Shown: positions 42,559-52,116, numbered from the stretch's first letter. The stretch is 64,000 nt of DNA from Streptomyces sp. Edi4 (GCF_040253615.1 NZ_JBEJGY010000004.1:6200001-6264000), one strand, 5' to 3'. Translations and numbers: made by a program. Notes: generated from the letters alone by a model not told the origin.

Positions 42559-43020
42559 TCAGGCGGCGGAGCGGACCGCGTTCAGGGCGGCCTTCAGCGC
42601 CTCGGGGTCACGGGTGGAGAGGTAGACGTAGGGCGTCGGGTCCGACGGGTCGGTGATCTCCACCTTCACCGCCATCGGGATGTAGGCCCGCAGCAGCATG
42701 AACGCGCGGGGATCGGCCTTGTGCAGCCGCCAGGCCCGCGCCTCATCGGCGTCCAGGATCTCCGGTTCGCCCAGCGCCTTCACCGGGATCCGGGCCTCGC
42801 CCGCCACCAGCGTGTCCGTGAGCACGCGGATCCGGATCGAGCCGTAGGAACTCACCACCACCCACGACACCGCCGTGCCGCCCACGAAACCGGCCAGCAT
42901 CGGCAGTGTGCCCACCGGCAGCAGCATCAGCGCGCAGGCGACGCCGACCAGGACGGAGATGAACCACCAGGATCGGGGCGCGGTCAGGCGTTCTGTGTAC
43001 TGCGGGGCATTGGGCTGCAT
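42559..43020 (-). CDS. DUF3093 membrane protein
   Basis: A 153-residue protein of the actinobacterial DUF3093 family. Two closely spaced membrane spans (WWFISVLVGVACALMLLPVG and LAGFVGGTAVSWVVVSSY) precede a small cytoplasmic strand-rich domain that ends in a conserved YVYLSTRDPEALKAAL stretch. Function is unknown. It is divergent from the thioesterase gene, with about 57 bases between starts. Confidence 0.9.
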   Translation of the reverse strand: MQPNAPQYTERLTAPRSWWFISVLVGVACALMLLPVGTLPMLAGFVGGTAVSWVVVSSYGSIRIRVLTDTLVAGEARIPVKALGEPEILDADEARAWRLHKADPRAFMLLRAYIPMAVKVEITDPSDPTPYVYLSTRDPEALKAALNAVRSAA

Positions 43021-43077
43021 GAAAGCAAGCTTGGCACGGCGCGACCCGCTCCTGGACCGCGGGTAAGGTCTGCGCCT

Positions 43078-43662
43078 GTGACTGCTACATCTGCGTCCCT
43101 GACGCCCCCGGCCGACGCCACGGCGCCGGTGCGGCACCCCGAGGCGCCCCTGCCGGGCGAACTGCTCGGCGCGCACTACGGGCACTGCTTCGGCTGCGGC
43201 GACGGAGCGCCCCATGGACTGCACCTGGCCGCGCGGGCCGGGGAAGGCGTGCGCGTCACGGCCGAGTTCACCGTGCGCGAGGCCCATCAGGGCGCCCCCG
43301 GGCTCGCGCACGGCGGGGTGCTGGCCACCGCGCTCGACGAGACGCTCGGCTCGCTGAACTGGCTGCTCAGGGTCATCGCGGTGACCGGCAGGCTCGAGAC
43401 GGACTTCGTCCGCCCGGTCCCGGTCGACGCCGTGCTGCATCTGGAGGCCGAGGTCACCGCCGTGGCCGGCCGCAAGATCTACTCCCGGGCCACCGGCCGC
43501 ATCGGCGGGCCCGATGGGCCCGTGGCGGTCCGGGCCCAGGCCCTCTTCATCGAGGTGAAGGTGGACCACTTCATCGACAACGGACGCCCGGCCGAGATCC
43601 AGGCCGCGATGTCCGACCCCGACCAGGTCAGGCGCGCCCGCGCCTTCGAGGTGAACCCGTGA
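43078..43662 (+). CDS. PaaI-family hot-dog thioesterase
   Basis: A 194-residue hot-dog-fold thioesterase. A CFGCG motif near the N-terminus, typical of this branch, precedes the family signature AHGGVLATALDETLG with catalytic Asp/Glu and the strand LETDFVRPVPVDAVL. It would cleave acyl-CoA thioesters in the cytoplasm. The GTG start at 43078 leaves only 57 bases to the divergent DUF3093 start. Its stop overlaps the start of dut by four bases. Confidence 0.92.
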   Translation: MTATSASLTPPADATAPVRHPEAPLPGELLGAHYGHCFGCGDGAPHGLHLAARAGEGVRVTAEFTVREAHQGAPGLAHGGVLATALDETLGSLNWLLRVIAVTGRLETDFVRPVPVDAVLHLEAEVTAVAGRKIYSRATGRIGGPDGPVAVRAQALFIEVKVDHFIDNGRPAEIQAAMSDPDQVRRARAFEVNP

Positions 43663-44192
43663 CGCGTGACCCCGTAGACGTCCTCATCCGCCGCGTCGAC
43701 CCGGAGGTGCCGATCCCGGCGTACGGGCACCCGGGCGACGCCGGGGCCGACCTGGTGACCACCGAGGCCGCCGAACTGGCCCCCGGTGAACGGGCGGTTC
43801 TGGCGACCGGTGTTTCCCTCGCGCTGCCCGACGGGTACGCGGCCTTCGTGCACCCCCGTTCGGGGCTCGCCGCCCGGTGCGGTGTCGCCCTGGTGAATGC
43901 CCCGGGGACGGTGGATGCCGGGTACCGTGGAGAGATCAAGGTGATCGTGGTCAACCTCGACCCGCGCGAGAGCGTGCGGTTCGAGCGTTTCGACCGCATT
44001 GCCCAACTGGTCGTCCAGCAAGTCGAGAAGGTGCGCTTCCACGAGGTGGCGGAGCTTCCCGGCTCGGCGCGGGCCGAGGGGGGCTTCGGGTCCACCGGCG
44101 GTCACGCCGCCGTGGACGATCCGGCCGCCAGTGGCGGCACAACGGGTGGGAATCGATACGCTTCGGCCGTATCCGACCGGGAAGGACAGTGA
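43659..44192 (+). CDS. dut: dUTP diphosphatase
   Basis: A 177-residue trimeric dUTPase, hydrolysing dUTP to dUMP. All five family motifs are seen: AGADLVT, PRSGLA, VDAGYRGEIKV, RIAQLVV and the C-terminal loop GGFGSTGG. It starts with GTG overlapping the thioesterase stop (GTGA). A disordered tail follows the last motif. The next gene starts one base after its stop. Confidence 0.95.
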   Translation: MTRDPVDVLIRRVDPEVPIPAYGHPGDAGADLVTTEAAELAPGERAVLATGVSLALPDGYAAFVHPRSGLAARCGVALVNAPGTVDAGYRGEIKVIVVNLDPRESVRFERFDRIAQLVVQQVEKVRFHEVAELPGSARAEGGFGSTGGHAAVDDPAASGGTTGGNRYASAVSDREGQ

Positions 44193-44193
44193 C

Positions 44194-44979
44194 GTGTTCG
44201 GACGTCGCAAGAAGAGTGGATCCGCGGACGACGCGGCGGACGCGGCGGGCGAGGCCGAGCAGGCCGTCGACGGCACTGAGGCCGACGGCGCCACCGGGGC
44301 CGGCGACGAGGGCGAGGTGCGCAGGGTGAACCTGCCGCCGGCGCCGCGTCCGGACGGGCCCTGGGACGTTTCCGAGGTCATCGAGCCGGGCGAGGGCCGG
44401 GTCGACCTCGGCGGCCTCTTCGTCCCCGGGGTCGAGGGCATGGAGCTGCGCGTCGAGGTCGCGGGCGACGCGATCGTGGCGGCCACGGTCGTCCTGAACG
44501 ACAGCGCGGTCCAGTTGCAGGCCTTCGCGGCGCCGAAGAAGGAAGGCATCTGGGGCGAGGTCCGCGAGGAGATCGCCTCCGGCATCACCCAGCAGGGCGG
44601 CATCATCGACGAGGTCGAGGGCCCGCTCGGCTGGGAGCTGCGCGCGCAGGTCCCCGTCCAGCTGCCCGACGGCACGGGCGGCGTGCAGCTGGTGCGTTTC
44701 GTGGGCGTGGACGGACCGCGCTGGTTCCTGCGCGGGGTCATCTCCGGTCAGGGCGCGGTGCAGCCGGGGGCCGCCGGGCTCCTGGAGACGATCTTCCGCG
44801 ACACGGTCGTGGTGCGCGGCGAGGGCCCGATGGCGCCCCGCGACCCGATCGTCCTGAAGCTGCCCAACGACGCGCAGATGGTGCCCGAGGGCGTGCAGCA
44901 GGAGGACCAGGAGGGCTCGCGCTTCTCCGGCGGCATGGGCCAGCTCCAGCGGGGCCCCGAGGTCACCGAGATCCGCTGA
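44194..44979 (+). CDS. DUF3710 family protein
   Basis: A 261-residue cytoplasmic protein of the actinobacterial DUF3710 family, unknown function. The N-terminal ~40 residues are charged and disordered; the folded part has a conserved GMELRVEVAGDAI core and the GPRWFLRGVISGQGA segment. GTG at 44194 has GAAGGA 7 bases upstream. It is cotranscribed with dut, from whose stop it starts just after. The gene order dut-DUF3710 is conserved in actinobacteria. Confidence 0.92.
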   Translation: MFGRRKKSGSADDAADAAGEAEQAVDGTEADGATGAGDEGEVRRVNLPPAPRPDGPWDVSEVIEPGEGRVDLGGLFVPGVEGMELRVEVAGDAIVAATVVLNDSAVQLQAFAAPKKEGIWGEVREEIASGITQQGGIIDEVEGPLGWELRAQVPVQLPDGTGGVQLVRFVGVDGPRWFLRGVISGQGAVQPGAAGLLETIFRDTVVVRGEGPMAPRDPIVLKLPNDAQMVPEGVQQEDQEGSRFSGGMGQLQRGPEVTEIR

Positions 44980-44997
44980 ACCGTCCGCAGGGCTTCC

Positions 44998-45036
44998 CGA
45001 TGGGCCGCGCCCCCGCGAAGGGGTCGTGGCCCATCG
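44998..45036 (+). terminator. Terminator after the dut operon
   Basis: Inverted repeat CGATGGGCC (44998-45006) and GGCCCATCG (45028-45036) with further pairing inside. It lies 19 bases after the DUF3710 stop. Confidence 0.75.
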
Positions 45037-45226
45037 GCGTTCCCGCCGTCGCCCCGGCCCTCGCGCGTTGCCCGAAAGACCTTGCTCGCCCGGGCGATCC
45101 GGGCAGACCCCCGACCACTTCATTGCCCGCCCCGGCGCCGCCCGCACATACTGGCGCCCAACCGCGCACACGCACGTACGGGGCGACGGGGCAACGGGAC
45201 AGCGGGGCAACGGGGAGATGACCGAC

Positions 45227-45961
45227 ATGACGCGGAGCACCAGTGGACAGGGCGCTGCGGCCGTCGCGGCCGAGCGGCCGGCCGGCCCGATGGTCGAGGT
45301 CGACAACCTGCACCGCTCCTACGGCACCGGCCCGCGCGCCGTGCACGCCCTGCGCGGCGTCTCCTTCGAAGTGCCGCGCGGCGAACTCGTCGCCTTGAAG
45401 GGCCGTTCGGGCTCCGGCAAGACCACCCTGCTCAACCTCCTGGGCGGCCTCGACAAGCCGGACGAGGGAACCATCACGGTGGACGGCACCGACGTCGGGA
45501 GCCTGGGCGAGCAGGGCCTCCTGGAGCTGCGCCGCGACCGCATCGGCTTCATCTTCCAGTCCTTCGGCCTCATTCCCATCCTCAGCGCCGCCGAGAACGT
45601 GGGTGTCCCCATGCGCCTCAAGAAGGCCGACCCGCGCGAGCGCGAGGAGCGAGCCGCGCTGCTGCTCTCCCTGGTCGGCCTCGGTGAGCACACCGCGCAG
45701 CGGCCCGGCGAGCTCTCCGGCGGCCAGCAGCAGCGCGTCGCCATCGCCCGCGCCCTGGCCAACCGCCCCGCCCTGCTCATCGCGGACGAGCCCACCGGCC
45801 AGCTCGACGCCGACACCGGTCTCGCGGTGATGGAGCTGCTGCGCGCCGTCGTACGCGGGGAGGGCGTCACCGCCCTGGTCGCCACCCACGACAGCCAGCT
45901 CCTGGGCCTCGCCGACCGTGTCCTGGAACTGAACGACGGCCAGATCACCGATCACGGCTGA
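45227..45961 (+). CDS. Orphan ABC ATPase (LolD/MacB type)
   Basis: A 244-residue ABC ATPase of the FtsE/LolD/MacB group. Motifs are Walker A GRSGSGKTT, Q-loop IFQSFGLIP, signature LSGGQQQRVAIA, Walker B LLIADEPTGQLD and the switch His in VATHDSQ. No permease or MacA-like gene is adjacent, so its partner is elsewhere. The second ATG (45227) has GGGGAG nine bases upstream, whereas the first ATG (45218) adjoins that site and is too near; the first would add three residues. It precedes the kdpDE genes. Confidence 0.9.
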   Translation: MTRSTSGQGAAAVAAERPAGPMVEVDNLHRSYGTGPRAVHALRGVSFEVPRGELVALKGRSGSGKTTLLNLLGGLDKPDEGTITVDGTDVGSLGEQGLLELRRDRIGFIFQSFGLIPILSAAENVGVPMRLKKADPREREERAALLLSLVGLGEHTAQRPGELSGGQQQRVAIARALANRPALLIADEPTGQLDADTGLAVMELLRAVVRGEGVTALVATHDSQLLGLADRVLELNDGQITDHG

Positions 45962-46110
45962 CCCGGGGCGTGCGGCCCGAGGCCCGGCGGCCCGGGCGTC
46001 AGAATCTCGTCAAGAGGTGTCATCCGCCCCACCCCCACCCCATTTGCCCAAATTGTTGGCCGTAAGGTCGACGCAGCGTACGCAGCTGAATTCTGAAAGA
46101 CAATGGGGCC

Positions 46111-48681
46111 ATGGCACGCGGGAAGCTTCGGATCTACCTCGGCGCGGCGCCGGGCGTCGGCAAGACGTACGCCATGCTCTCCGAGGCCCACCGCCGGGTC
46201 GAGCGCGGCACCGACTGCGTCGTGGCCCTGGTCGAGCACCACGGCAGGCCGCGCACCGAAGTGATGCTGCACGGCCTTGAGCAGATCCAGCGCCGCGCGA
46301 TCGACTACCGGGGCGGCGCCTTCACCGAGATGGACGTCGACGCGGTCCTCGAGCGCCGCCCCGCCGTCGCCCTGGTGGACGAACTGGCGCACACCAATGT
46401 GCCCGGCGCCCGCAACACCAAGCGCTGGCAGGACGTCGAGGAACTGCTCGCGGCCGGCATCGACGTCGTGTCCACCGTCAACATCCAGCACCTGGAATCC
46501 CTCGGCGACGTCGTCGAGTCGATCACCGGCGTACGCCAGCGCGAGACGGTGCCCGACGAGGTGGTGCGCAGGGCCGACCAGATCGAGCTCGTCGACATGT
46601 CGCCCCAGGCGCTGCGCCGCCGCATGGCGCACGGCAACGTCTACCAGTCCGACAAGGTCGACGCGGCCCTGTCCAACTACTTCCGGCCCGGCAACCTCAC
46701 CGCCCTGCGCGAACTCGCGCTGCTCTGGGTCGCCGACCGCGTGGACGAATACCTCCAGCAGTACCGGGGCGAGCACGGCATCCAGTCCACCTGGCAGGCC
46801 CGCGAGCGCATCGTCGTCGGCCTCACCGGCGGCCCCGAGGGCCGCACCCTGATCCGCCGGGCCGCCCGCATGGCCGCCAAGGGCTCCGGCAGCGAGATCC
46901 TGGCCGTCTACGTGGCGAGGAGCGACGGACTCACCTCCGCGTCGCCCAAGGAACTCACCGTCCAGCGCACCCTCGTCGAGGACCTGGGCGGCAGTTTCCA
47001 CCACGTCATAGGCGACGACATCCCCTCCTCGCTGCTCGCCTTCGCACGCGGCGTCAACGCCACCCAGATCGTCCTCGGCTCAAGCCGGCGCAAGGCCTGG
47101 CAGTACATCCTGGGCCCCGGCGTCGGACAGACCGTGGCCCGGGACTCCGGCCCCGACCTCGACGTCCACATCGTCACCCACGAGGAGGTCGCCAAGGGCC
47201 GGGGCCTGCCCGTGGCGCGCGGCGCACGGCTGGGGCGGGCCCGCATCGTGTGGGGCTGGGCGGCCGGCGTGCTGGGCCCCGCCCTGCTCACGGTGCTGCT
47301 CACCAACGTCGAGGCGGATCTCGGGCTCGCCAACGACATGCTGCTCTTCTTGACGCTCACGGTCGCGGCGGCGCTGATCGGCGGACTGCTCCCGGCCCTC
47401 GCGTCGGCCGCCTTCGGCTCGTTCCTGCTGAACTACTTCTTCACCCCGCCCGTCCACCAGGTCACGATCGCCGACCCGAAGAACATCGTCGCCATCGTCA
47501 TATTCGTCCTGGTCGCGGTGTCGGTGGCCTCCGTCGTGGACGTCGCGGCCCGCCGTACCCACCAGGCGGCCAGGCTGCGCGCCGAATCGGAGATCCTCTC
47601 CTTCCTCGCGGGCAGCGTCCTGCGCGGCGAGACCAGCCTGGATGCCCTCCTCGAGCGGGTCCGCGAGACCTTCGCCATGGAGTCGGTCGCCCTTCTGGAG
47701 CGCGCCGGCGACATGGAACCCTGGACCCGGGCCGGCAGCGTGGGCCCCCGCCCGGTCGGCCGGCCCGAGGACGCGGACGTGGACATGCCGGTCGGCGACC
47801 ACATGGCGCTCGCCCTGTCCGGCCGGGTCCTGCCCGCCGAGGACCGGCGGGTGCTCGGCGCGTTCGCCGCCCAGGCCGCCGTCGTCCTGGACCGCAGGCG
47901 CCTGGTCGGCGAGGCCGAGGAGGCGCGCAAGCTCGCCGAGGGCAACCGCATCCGCACCGCGCTGCTCGCCGCCGTCAGCCACGACCTGCGCACCCCGCTG
48001 GCCTCCATCAAGGCGGCGGTGAGCTCGCTGCGCTCCGAGGACGTCGCGTGGTCCGACGAGGACCGCGCCGAACTGCTCGAAGGCATCGAAGCCGGCGCCG
48101 ACCGCCTCGACCACCTCGTCGGCAACCTCCTCGACATGTCCCGCCTCCAGACCGGCACCGTCACCCCGCTCATCCGCGAGATCGACCTCGACGAGGTCGT
48201 GCCCATGGCGCTGGGCGGCGTCCCCGAGGACAGCGTCGTCCTCGACATCCCCGAGACGCTGCCCATGGTCGAGGTCGACCCGGGCCTGTTGGAGCGGGCC
48301 GTGGCCAACGTGGTCGAGAACGCCGTCAAGTACAGCCCGCCCGGCCGCAGCGTCACGGTCGCCGCCAGCGGTCTCGCCGAACGCGTCGAGATACGCGTCA
48401 CCGACCGGGGCCCCGGCGTGCCCGACGCCGCCAAGGACCGCATCTTCGCGCCCTTCCAGCGCTACGGCGACGCCCCGCGAGGGGCGGGCGTGGGCCTGGG
48501 TCTCGCCGTCGCCCGGGGCTTCGCCGAGGCCATGGGCGGCACGCTCGCCGCCGAGGACACCCCGGGCGGCGGCCTCACCATGGTCCTCACCGTCCGCGCC
48601 GCCCCGGGCCCCGGCCGCGCCCCGACGGACCACGCCGCCCAAGCCACCCACGCCGTTCAAGCCACCAACGCCCCCTCATGA
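46111..48681 (+). CDS. kdpD: Sensor kinase KdpD
   Basis: An 856-residue KdpD. The N-terminal KdpD domain starts RIYLGAAPGVGKTYAML with its Walker A-like site and DELAHTNVPG; a USP-like domain follows (IVVGLTGGPEGR to ILGSSRR), then four membrane spans around residues 380-480, a GAF-like domain, and the kinase with phosphoacceptor His624 (AVSHDLRTPLAS) and HATPase NVVENAVKYSPPG. The KdpD family senses K+ limitation and osmotic conditions. It is followed by kdpE, but no kdpFABC genes are in the window. Confidence 0.96.
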   Translation: MARGKLRIYLGAAPGVGKTYAMLSEAHRRVERGTDCVVALVEHHGRPRTEVMLHGLEQIQRRAIDYRGGAFTEMDVDAVLERRPAVALVDELAHTNVPGARNTKRWQDVEELLAAGIDVVSTVNIQHLESLGDVVESITGVRQRETVPDEVVRRADQIELVDMSPQALRRRMAHGNVYQSDKVDAALSNYFRPGNLTALRELALLWVADRVDEYLQQYRGEHGIQSTWQARERIVVGLTGGPEGRTLIRRAARMAAKGSGSEILAVYVARSDGLTSASPKELTVQRTLVEDLGGSFHHVIGDDIPSSLLAFARGVNATQIVLGSSRRKAWQYILGPGVGQTVARDSGPDLDVHIVTHEEVAKGRGLPVARGARLGRARIVWGWAAGVLGPALLTVLLTNVEADLGLANDMLLFLTLTVAAALIGGLLPALASAAFGSFLLNYFFTPPVHQVTIADPKNIVAIVIFVLVAVSVASVVDVAARRTHQAARLRAESEILSFLAGSVLRGETSLDALLERVRETFAMESVALLERAGDMEPWTRAGSVGPRPVGRPEDADVDMPVGDHMALALSGRVLPAEDRRVLGAFAAQAAVVLDRRRLVGEAEEARKLAEGNRIRTALLAAVSHDLRTPLASIKAAVSSLRSEDVAWSDEDRAELLEGIEAGADRLDHLVGNLLDMSRLQTGTVTPLIREIDLDEVVPMALGGVPEDSVVLDIPETLPMVEVDPGLLERAVANVVENAVKYSPPGRSVTVAASGLAERVEIRVTDRGPGVPDAAKDRIFAPFQRYGDAPRGAGVGLGLAVARGFAEAMGGTLAAEDTPGGGLTMVLTVRAAPGPGRAPTDHAAQATHAVQATNAPS

Positions 48682-48739
48682 ACCGATCCGCTCAGGCAGT
48701 AACCGCTCAGCCCGTAACCGCAGAAGGCAGGTGTCCCAG

Positions 48740-49432
48740 ATGACCCGGGTGCTCGTGGTCGAGGACGAGCCGCAGATCGTGCGCGCGCTCGTGATCAACC
48801 TCAAGGCACGCAAGTACGAGGTGGACGCGGCCCCCGACGGAGCGAGCGCCCTCCAGCTCGCCGCCGCCCGCCACCCCGACGTGGTCGTGCTCGACCTCGG
48901 CCTGCCCGACATGGACGGCGTCGACGTCATCCGGGGGCTGCGCGGCTGGACCCGGGTCCCCATCCTCGTGCTCTCCGCGCGCCACACCTCCGACGAGAAG
49001 GTCGAGGCGCTTGACGCAGGCGCCGACGACTACGTCACCAAGCCCTTCGGCATGGACGAGCTGCTGGCCCGGCTGCGCGCCGCCGTCCGCCGCGCCGAGC
49101 CGCCCAAGGGCGCCGACGGGCCCGACGACGTGGTCCTCGTCGAAACGGACGGCTTCACCGTGGACCTGGCCGCCAAGAAGGCCCACCGCGACGGCCGCGA
49201 CGTACGCCTGACCCCCACCGAGTGGCACCTGCTCGAAGTGCTCGTGCGCAACCCCGGCCGCCTGGTCAGCCAGAAGCAGCTGCTCCAGGAGGTCTGGGGC
49301 CCCTCCTACGGCACCGAGACCAACTATCTGCGGGTCTACATGGCCCAGCTGCGCCGCAAGCTGGAGCTCGACCCCTCGCACCCGCGCCACTTCATCACCG
49401 AGCCCGGCATGGGCTACCGCTTCGAACACTGA
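48740..49432 (+). CDS. kdpE: Response regulator KdpE
   Basis: A 230-residue OmpR-type response regulator with Asp52 in VVVLDLGLPDMDG and a winged-helix C-terminus (LTPTEWHLLEVLVRNPG, NYLRVYMAQLRRKLE). It lies 58 bases after kdpD. GTG 48731 in frame is possible, but ATG 48740 has a better distance to AAGGCAGG. Without the KdpFABC pump in the window the regulon is not visible; the TrkA/APC genes nearby are candidates. There is no clear terminator before the next gene. Confidence 0.94.
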   Translation: MTRVLVVEDEPQIVRALVINLKARKYEVDAAPDGASALQLAAARHPDVVVLDLGLPDMDGVDVIRGLRGWTRVPILVLSARHTSDEKVEALDAGADDYVTKPFGMDELLARLRAAVRRAEPPKGADGPDDVVLVETDGFTVDLAAKKAHRDGRDVRLTPTEWHLLEVLVRNPGRLVSQKQLLQEVWGPSYGTETNYLRVYMAQLRRKLELDPSHPRHFITEPGMGYRFEH

Positions 49433-49552
49433 TCCGGACGGGCCCGGCGGCAGGGGTGACCGGGACGCCTCGCCCCCGTGCGGTAGGGCCGAGGAGTGCG
49501 TGGTGCCCACACGCTTCGATCCGGCGGGGGAGGGCCCCGGTACCCTTTCTGT

Positions 49553-49951
49553 ATGAGTGCTGACCTTCGTACCGGCAAGCCCGCGGGGCGCTTGCGCCGG
49601 ATGCTCGACCGGCTGTCCACCTCGCAGGAGGACCTGCACTCCGCGGAACTGCAGGAGGACGCACAGGCCACGGGGTGCACCCGCATCTCCGAGTGCAGCG
49701 ACCGCCAGATAGTCAAAGTCACTGGTACCTTGCGGACGGTCACCCTGCGTCCCCGGGCGGGTGTGCCGGCGCTCGAGGCCGAGCTCTTCGACGGCACCGC
49801 CCCGCTGGACGTGGTGTGGCTTGGACGGCGCTCGATCGTGGGCATCGAGCCGGGCCGCAAGCTCATCGCTTCGGGCCGGATCTCCTTGAGCCACGGCCGG
49901 CGGGTCCTTTTCAACCCCAAATACGAACTGCGACCGCTCGGACAGGAGTAG
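49553..49951 (+). CDS. OB-fold nucleic-acid-binding protein
   Basis: A 132-residue protein. A basic N-terminus precedes an OB-fold of the kind IVKVTGTLRTVTLRP...LEAELFDGTAPLDVVWLGRR...GRKLIASGRISL, as in actinobacterial OB-domain proteins annotated as nucleic-acid binding. The ATG at 49553 follows a TACCCT box after about 8 bases, with no Shine-Dalgarno site, so the message may be leaderless. It is followed by the DUF3159 gene 3 bases later. Confidence 0.88.
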   Translation: MSADLRTGKPAGRLRRMLDRLSTSQEDLHSAELQEDAQATGCTRISECSDRQIVKVTGTLRTVTLRPRAGVPALEAELFDGTAPLDVVWLGRRSIVGIEPGRKLIASGRISLSHGRRVLFNPKYELRPLGQE

Positions 49952-49954
49952 CCG

Positions 49955-50692
49955 GTGACGTCAGTCGACAAGCCGACCACGACCACCCCCGCCCCGCCCG
50001 CCGACGCGAAGGCGGTGACCGAAGCCGCGCTCTTCGAGGCCTTCGGCGGCGTGCGCGGCATGGTGGAGACGGTCCTTCCGGGACTGCTCTTCGTCACGAT
50101 CTTCACGGTCAACAAGGACCTGCACGTCTCGGCGATCGCCGCGCTCGCGGTGTCCCTGCTGCTCGTCGCGGTCCGCCTGGTGCGCAAGGACACCATGAAG
50201 CACGCCTTCAGCGGTGTCTTCGGTGTGGCCTTCGGCGTGGTCTTCGCCATGGTCACGGGCAACGCCAAGGACTTCTACCTGCCGGGCATGCTCTACACGC
50301 TGGGCCTCGCGCTCGCGTACATCGTGACCACCCTGTGCGGCGTGCCGCTGATCGGGCTCATCCTCGGCCCGGTCTTCAAGGAGAACCTGTCCTGGCGCAC
50401 CCGCAACCCCGGCCGCAAGAAGGCGTACGCGAAGGCCAGTTGGGCCTGGGGACTGATCCTGCTCGCCAAGTGCGCGATCCTCTTCCCCCTGTACTGGTGG
50501 GCCAACACCTCCCAGCTCGGCTGGGTCCTGATCGCCCTGAAGATCCCGCCGTTCCTGCTCGCCGTCTGGCTCACCTGGGTCTTCCTCGCCAAGGCGCCGG
50601 CGCCGATCGACGTCTTCGCCGAGATGGAGGCCGAGGAAGCGGCCGAAAAGGCCCGCAAGGCCGCCGCCGCCCGGGGCGAAGCCGGCGCCTGA
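49955..50692 (+). CDS. DUF3159 membrane protein
   Basis: A 245-residue protein of the actinobacterial DUF3159 family with about six membrane spans (for example ALAVSLLLVAVRLV, GVFGVAFGVVFAMVTG, LGLALAYIVTTLCG, LIALKIPPFLLAVWLTWVF) and an Ala/Glu-rich cytoplasmic tail. The family has no known function. It starts with GTG right after the OB-fold gene and ends before a strong terminator. Its place next to K+ genes suggests a link but does not show one. Confidence 0.9.
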   Translation: MTSVDKPTTTTPAPPADAKAVTEAALFEAFGGVRGMVETVLPGLLFVTIFTVNKDLHVSAIAALAVSLLLVAVRLVRKDTMKHAFSGVFGVAFGVVFAMVTGNAKDFYLPGMLYTLGLALAYIVTTLCGVPLIGLILGPVFKENLSWRTRNPGRKKAYAKASWAWGLILLAKCAILFPLYWWANTSQLGWVLIALKIPPFLLAVWLTWVFLAKAPAPIDVFAEMEAEEAAEKARKAAAARGEAGA

Positions 50693-50725
50693 CCAGCCCC
50701 CGTGCCCGGGGACTTTCCCGTACGC

Positions 50726-50768
50726 GCGCCAAAGGCCCGGAACCACAACGGTTCCGGGCCTTTGGCGC
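50726..50768. terminator. Strong bidirectional terminator
   Basis: A 19-base-pair perfect stem, GCGCCAAAGGCCCGGAACC with its complement around ACAAC. It separates the DUF3159 gene from the oppositely oriented TrkA genes. Confidence 0.85.
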
Positions 50769-50779
50769 ATCGTCGCCGA

Positions 50780-51448
50780 TCAGCCCTCGCGGCGTACCGA
50801 CAGCAGGTCTTCCAACTGCTCCTCGCGGGCCTGCGCGGCCACGAACAGCAGCTCGTCGCCCGCCTCCAGGGTCTCCTCCTGGCTCGGCGTCAGCACCCGG
50901 GTGCCCCGGATGATGGTGACGAGCGAGGTGTCCTGCGGCCAGGCCACGTCCCCGACCTGCGTGCCCGCGATCGCGGACTCCGGCGGCAGCGTCAGCTCGA
51001 CCAGGTTGGCGTCGCCGTGGCTGAAGCGCAGCAGCCGTACGAGATCGCCGACGCTCACCGCCTCCTCGACCAGCGCCGACATCAGACGCGGCGTCGAGAC
51101 GGCCACGTCCACGCCCCACGACTCGTTGAACAGCCACTCGTTCTTGGGGTTGTTGACCCGGGCCACCACCCGGGGCACCCCGTACTCGGTCTTCGCGAGG
51201 AGCGAGACGACCAGGTTCACCTTGTCGTCACCGGTGGCCGCGATGACCACGTTGCAGCGCTGCAACGCCGCCTCGTCGAGCGAGGTGATCTCACAGGCGT
51301 CCGCGAGCAGCCACTCCGCCAGTGGCACCCGCTCGACCGAGATGGCGGTGGGCGCCTTGTCGACGAGAAGCACCTCGTGCCCGTTCTCCAGGAGCTCGCC
51401 CGCGATGGAACGGCCCACCGCGCCGGCCCCGGCAATCGCCACGCGCAT
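50780..51448 (-). CDS. TrkA/RCK-type K+ regulatory protein (second of pair)
   Basis: A 222-residue TrkA protein. The Rossmann part has GAGAVGRSIAGELLENG for NAD(H), and the C-terminal TrkA_C domain binds a further ligand (residues about 140-215). Such RCK proteins form a gating ring for K+ transporters. It overlaps the other TrkA gene by one base, so the two are co-made, and they are divergent from an APC/KUP-like permease 5' of the pair. No trkH or ktrB gene is in the window. Confidence 0.93.
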   Translation of the reverse strand: MRVAIAGAGAVGRSIAGELLENGHEVLLVDKAPTAISVERVPLAEWLLADACEITSLDEAALQRCNVVIAATGDDKVNLVVSLLAKTEYGVPRVVARVNNPKNEWLFNESWGVDVAVSTPRLMSALVEEAVSVGDLVRLLRFSHGDANLVELTLPPESAIAGTQVGDVAWPQDTSLVTIIRGTRVLTPSQEETLEAGDELLFVAAQAREEQLEDLLSVRREG

Positions 51449-52116
51449 CAGTGACCGCCCTCCTCGGGACCCTGGGCGAACGCCGCCTCGACCTTTTCGA
51501 CCTCGTCGGTCCGCATCATCACGTGCACCAGATCGCCCTCCTGGAGGACCGTCTGGGACGTCGGAAGCACCGCCTCACCCAGCCGGGTGAGGAAGGCGAC
51601 CCGTACGCCGGTCTCCTCCTGCAACTTGCTGACCTTGTGACCGATCCACGCCGCCGAGGTGTGCACCTCGGCCAGCTGCACGCCACCGCTCGGGTCGCGC
51701 CACAGGGGCTCCGCGCCGGACGGAAGGAGCCGGCGCAGCATCTGGTCGGCGGTCCAGCTGACCGTGGCGACCGTCGGGATGCCCAGGCGCTGGTAGACCT
51801 CCGCGCGGCGCGGGTCGTAGATCCGGGCCGCCACGTTCTCGATGCCGAACATCTCGCGCGCCACGCGGGCCGCGATGATGTTGGAGTTGTCGCCGCTGGA
51901 GACCGCCGCGAACGCGCCGGCCTCCTCGATGCCCGCCTCGCGCAGGGTGTCCTGGTCGAAGCCGACGCCGGTCACCCGGCGTCCGCCGAAGCCCGAACCG
52001 AGGCGACGGAAGGCCGTCGGGTCCTGGTCGACCACGGCAACGGTGTGCCCCTGCTGTTCCAGGGCCTGCGCGAGAGCGGCTCCCACTCGCCCACAGCCCA
52101 TGATGACGATGTGCAC
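51448..52116 (-). CDS. TrkA/RCK-type K+ regulatory protein (first of pair)
   Basis: A 222-residue TrkA protein with the nucleotide-binding GCGRVGAALAQALEQQG and a C-terminal TrkA_C domain (LQLAEVHTSAAWIG to HVMMRTDEVEKVEAAF area). It is first in the operon and overlaps the start of its partner. Together they look like the CeoB/CeoC pair of actinobacteria. A 227-base divergent region separates it from the permease at 52344. Confidence 0.93.
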   Translation of the reverse strand: MHIVIMGCGRVGAALAQALEQQGHTVAVVDQDPTAFRRLGSGFGGRRVTGVGFDQDTLREAGIEEAGAFAAVSSGDNSNIIAARVAREMFGIENVAARIYDPRRAEVYQRLGIPTVATVSWTADQMLRRLLPSGAEPLWRDPSGGVQLAEVHTSAAWIGHKVSKLQEETGVRVAFLTRLGEAVLPTSQTVLQEGDLVHVMMRTDEVEKVEAAFAQGPEEGGH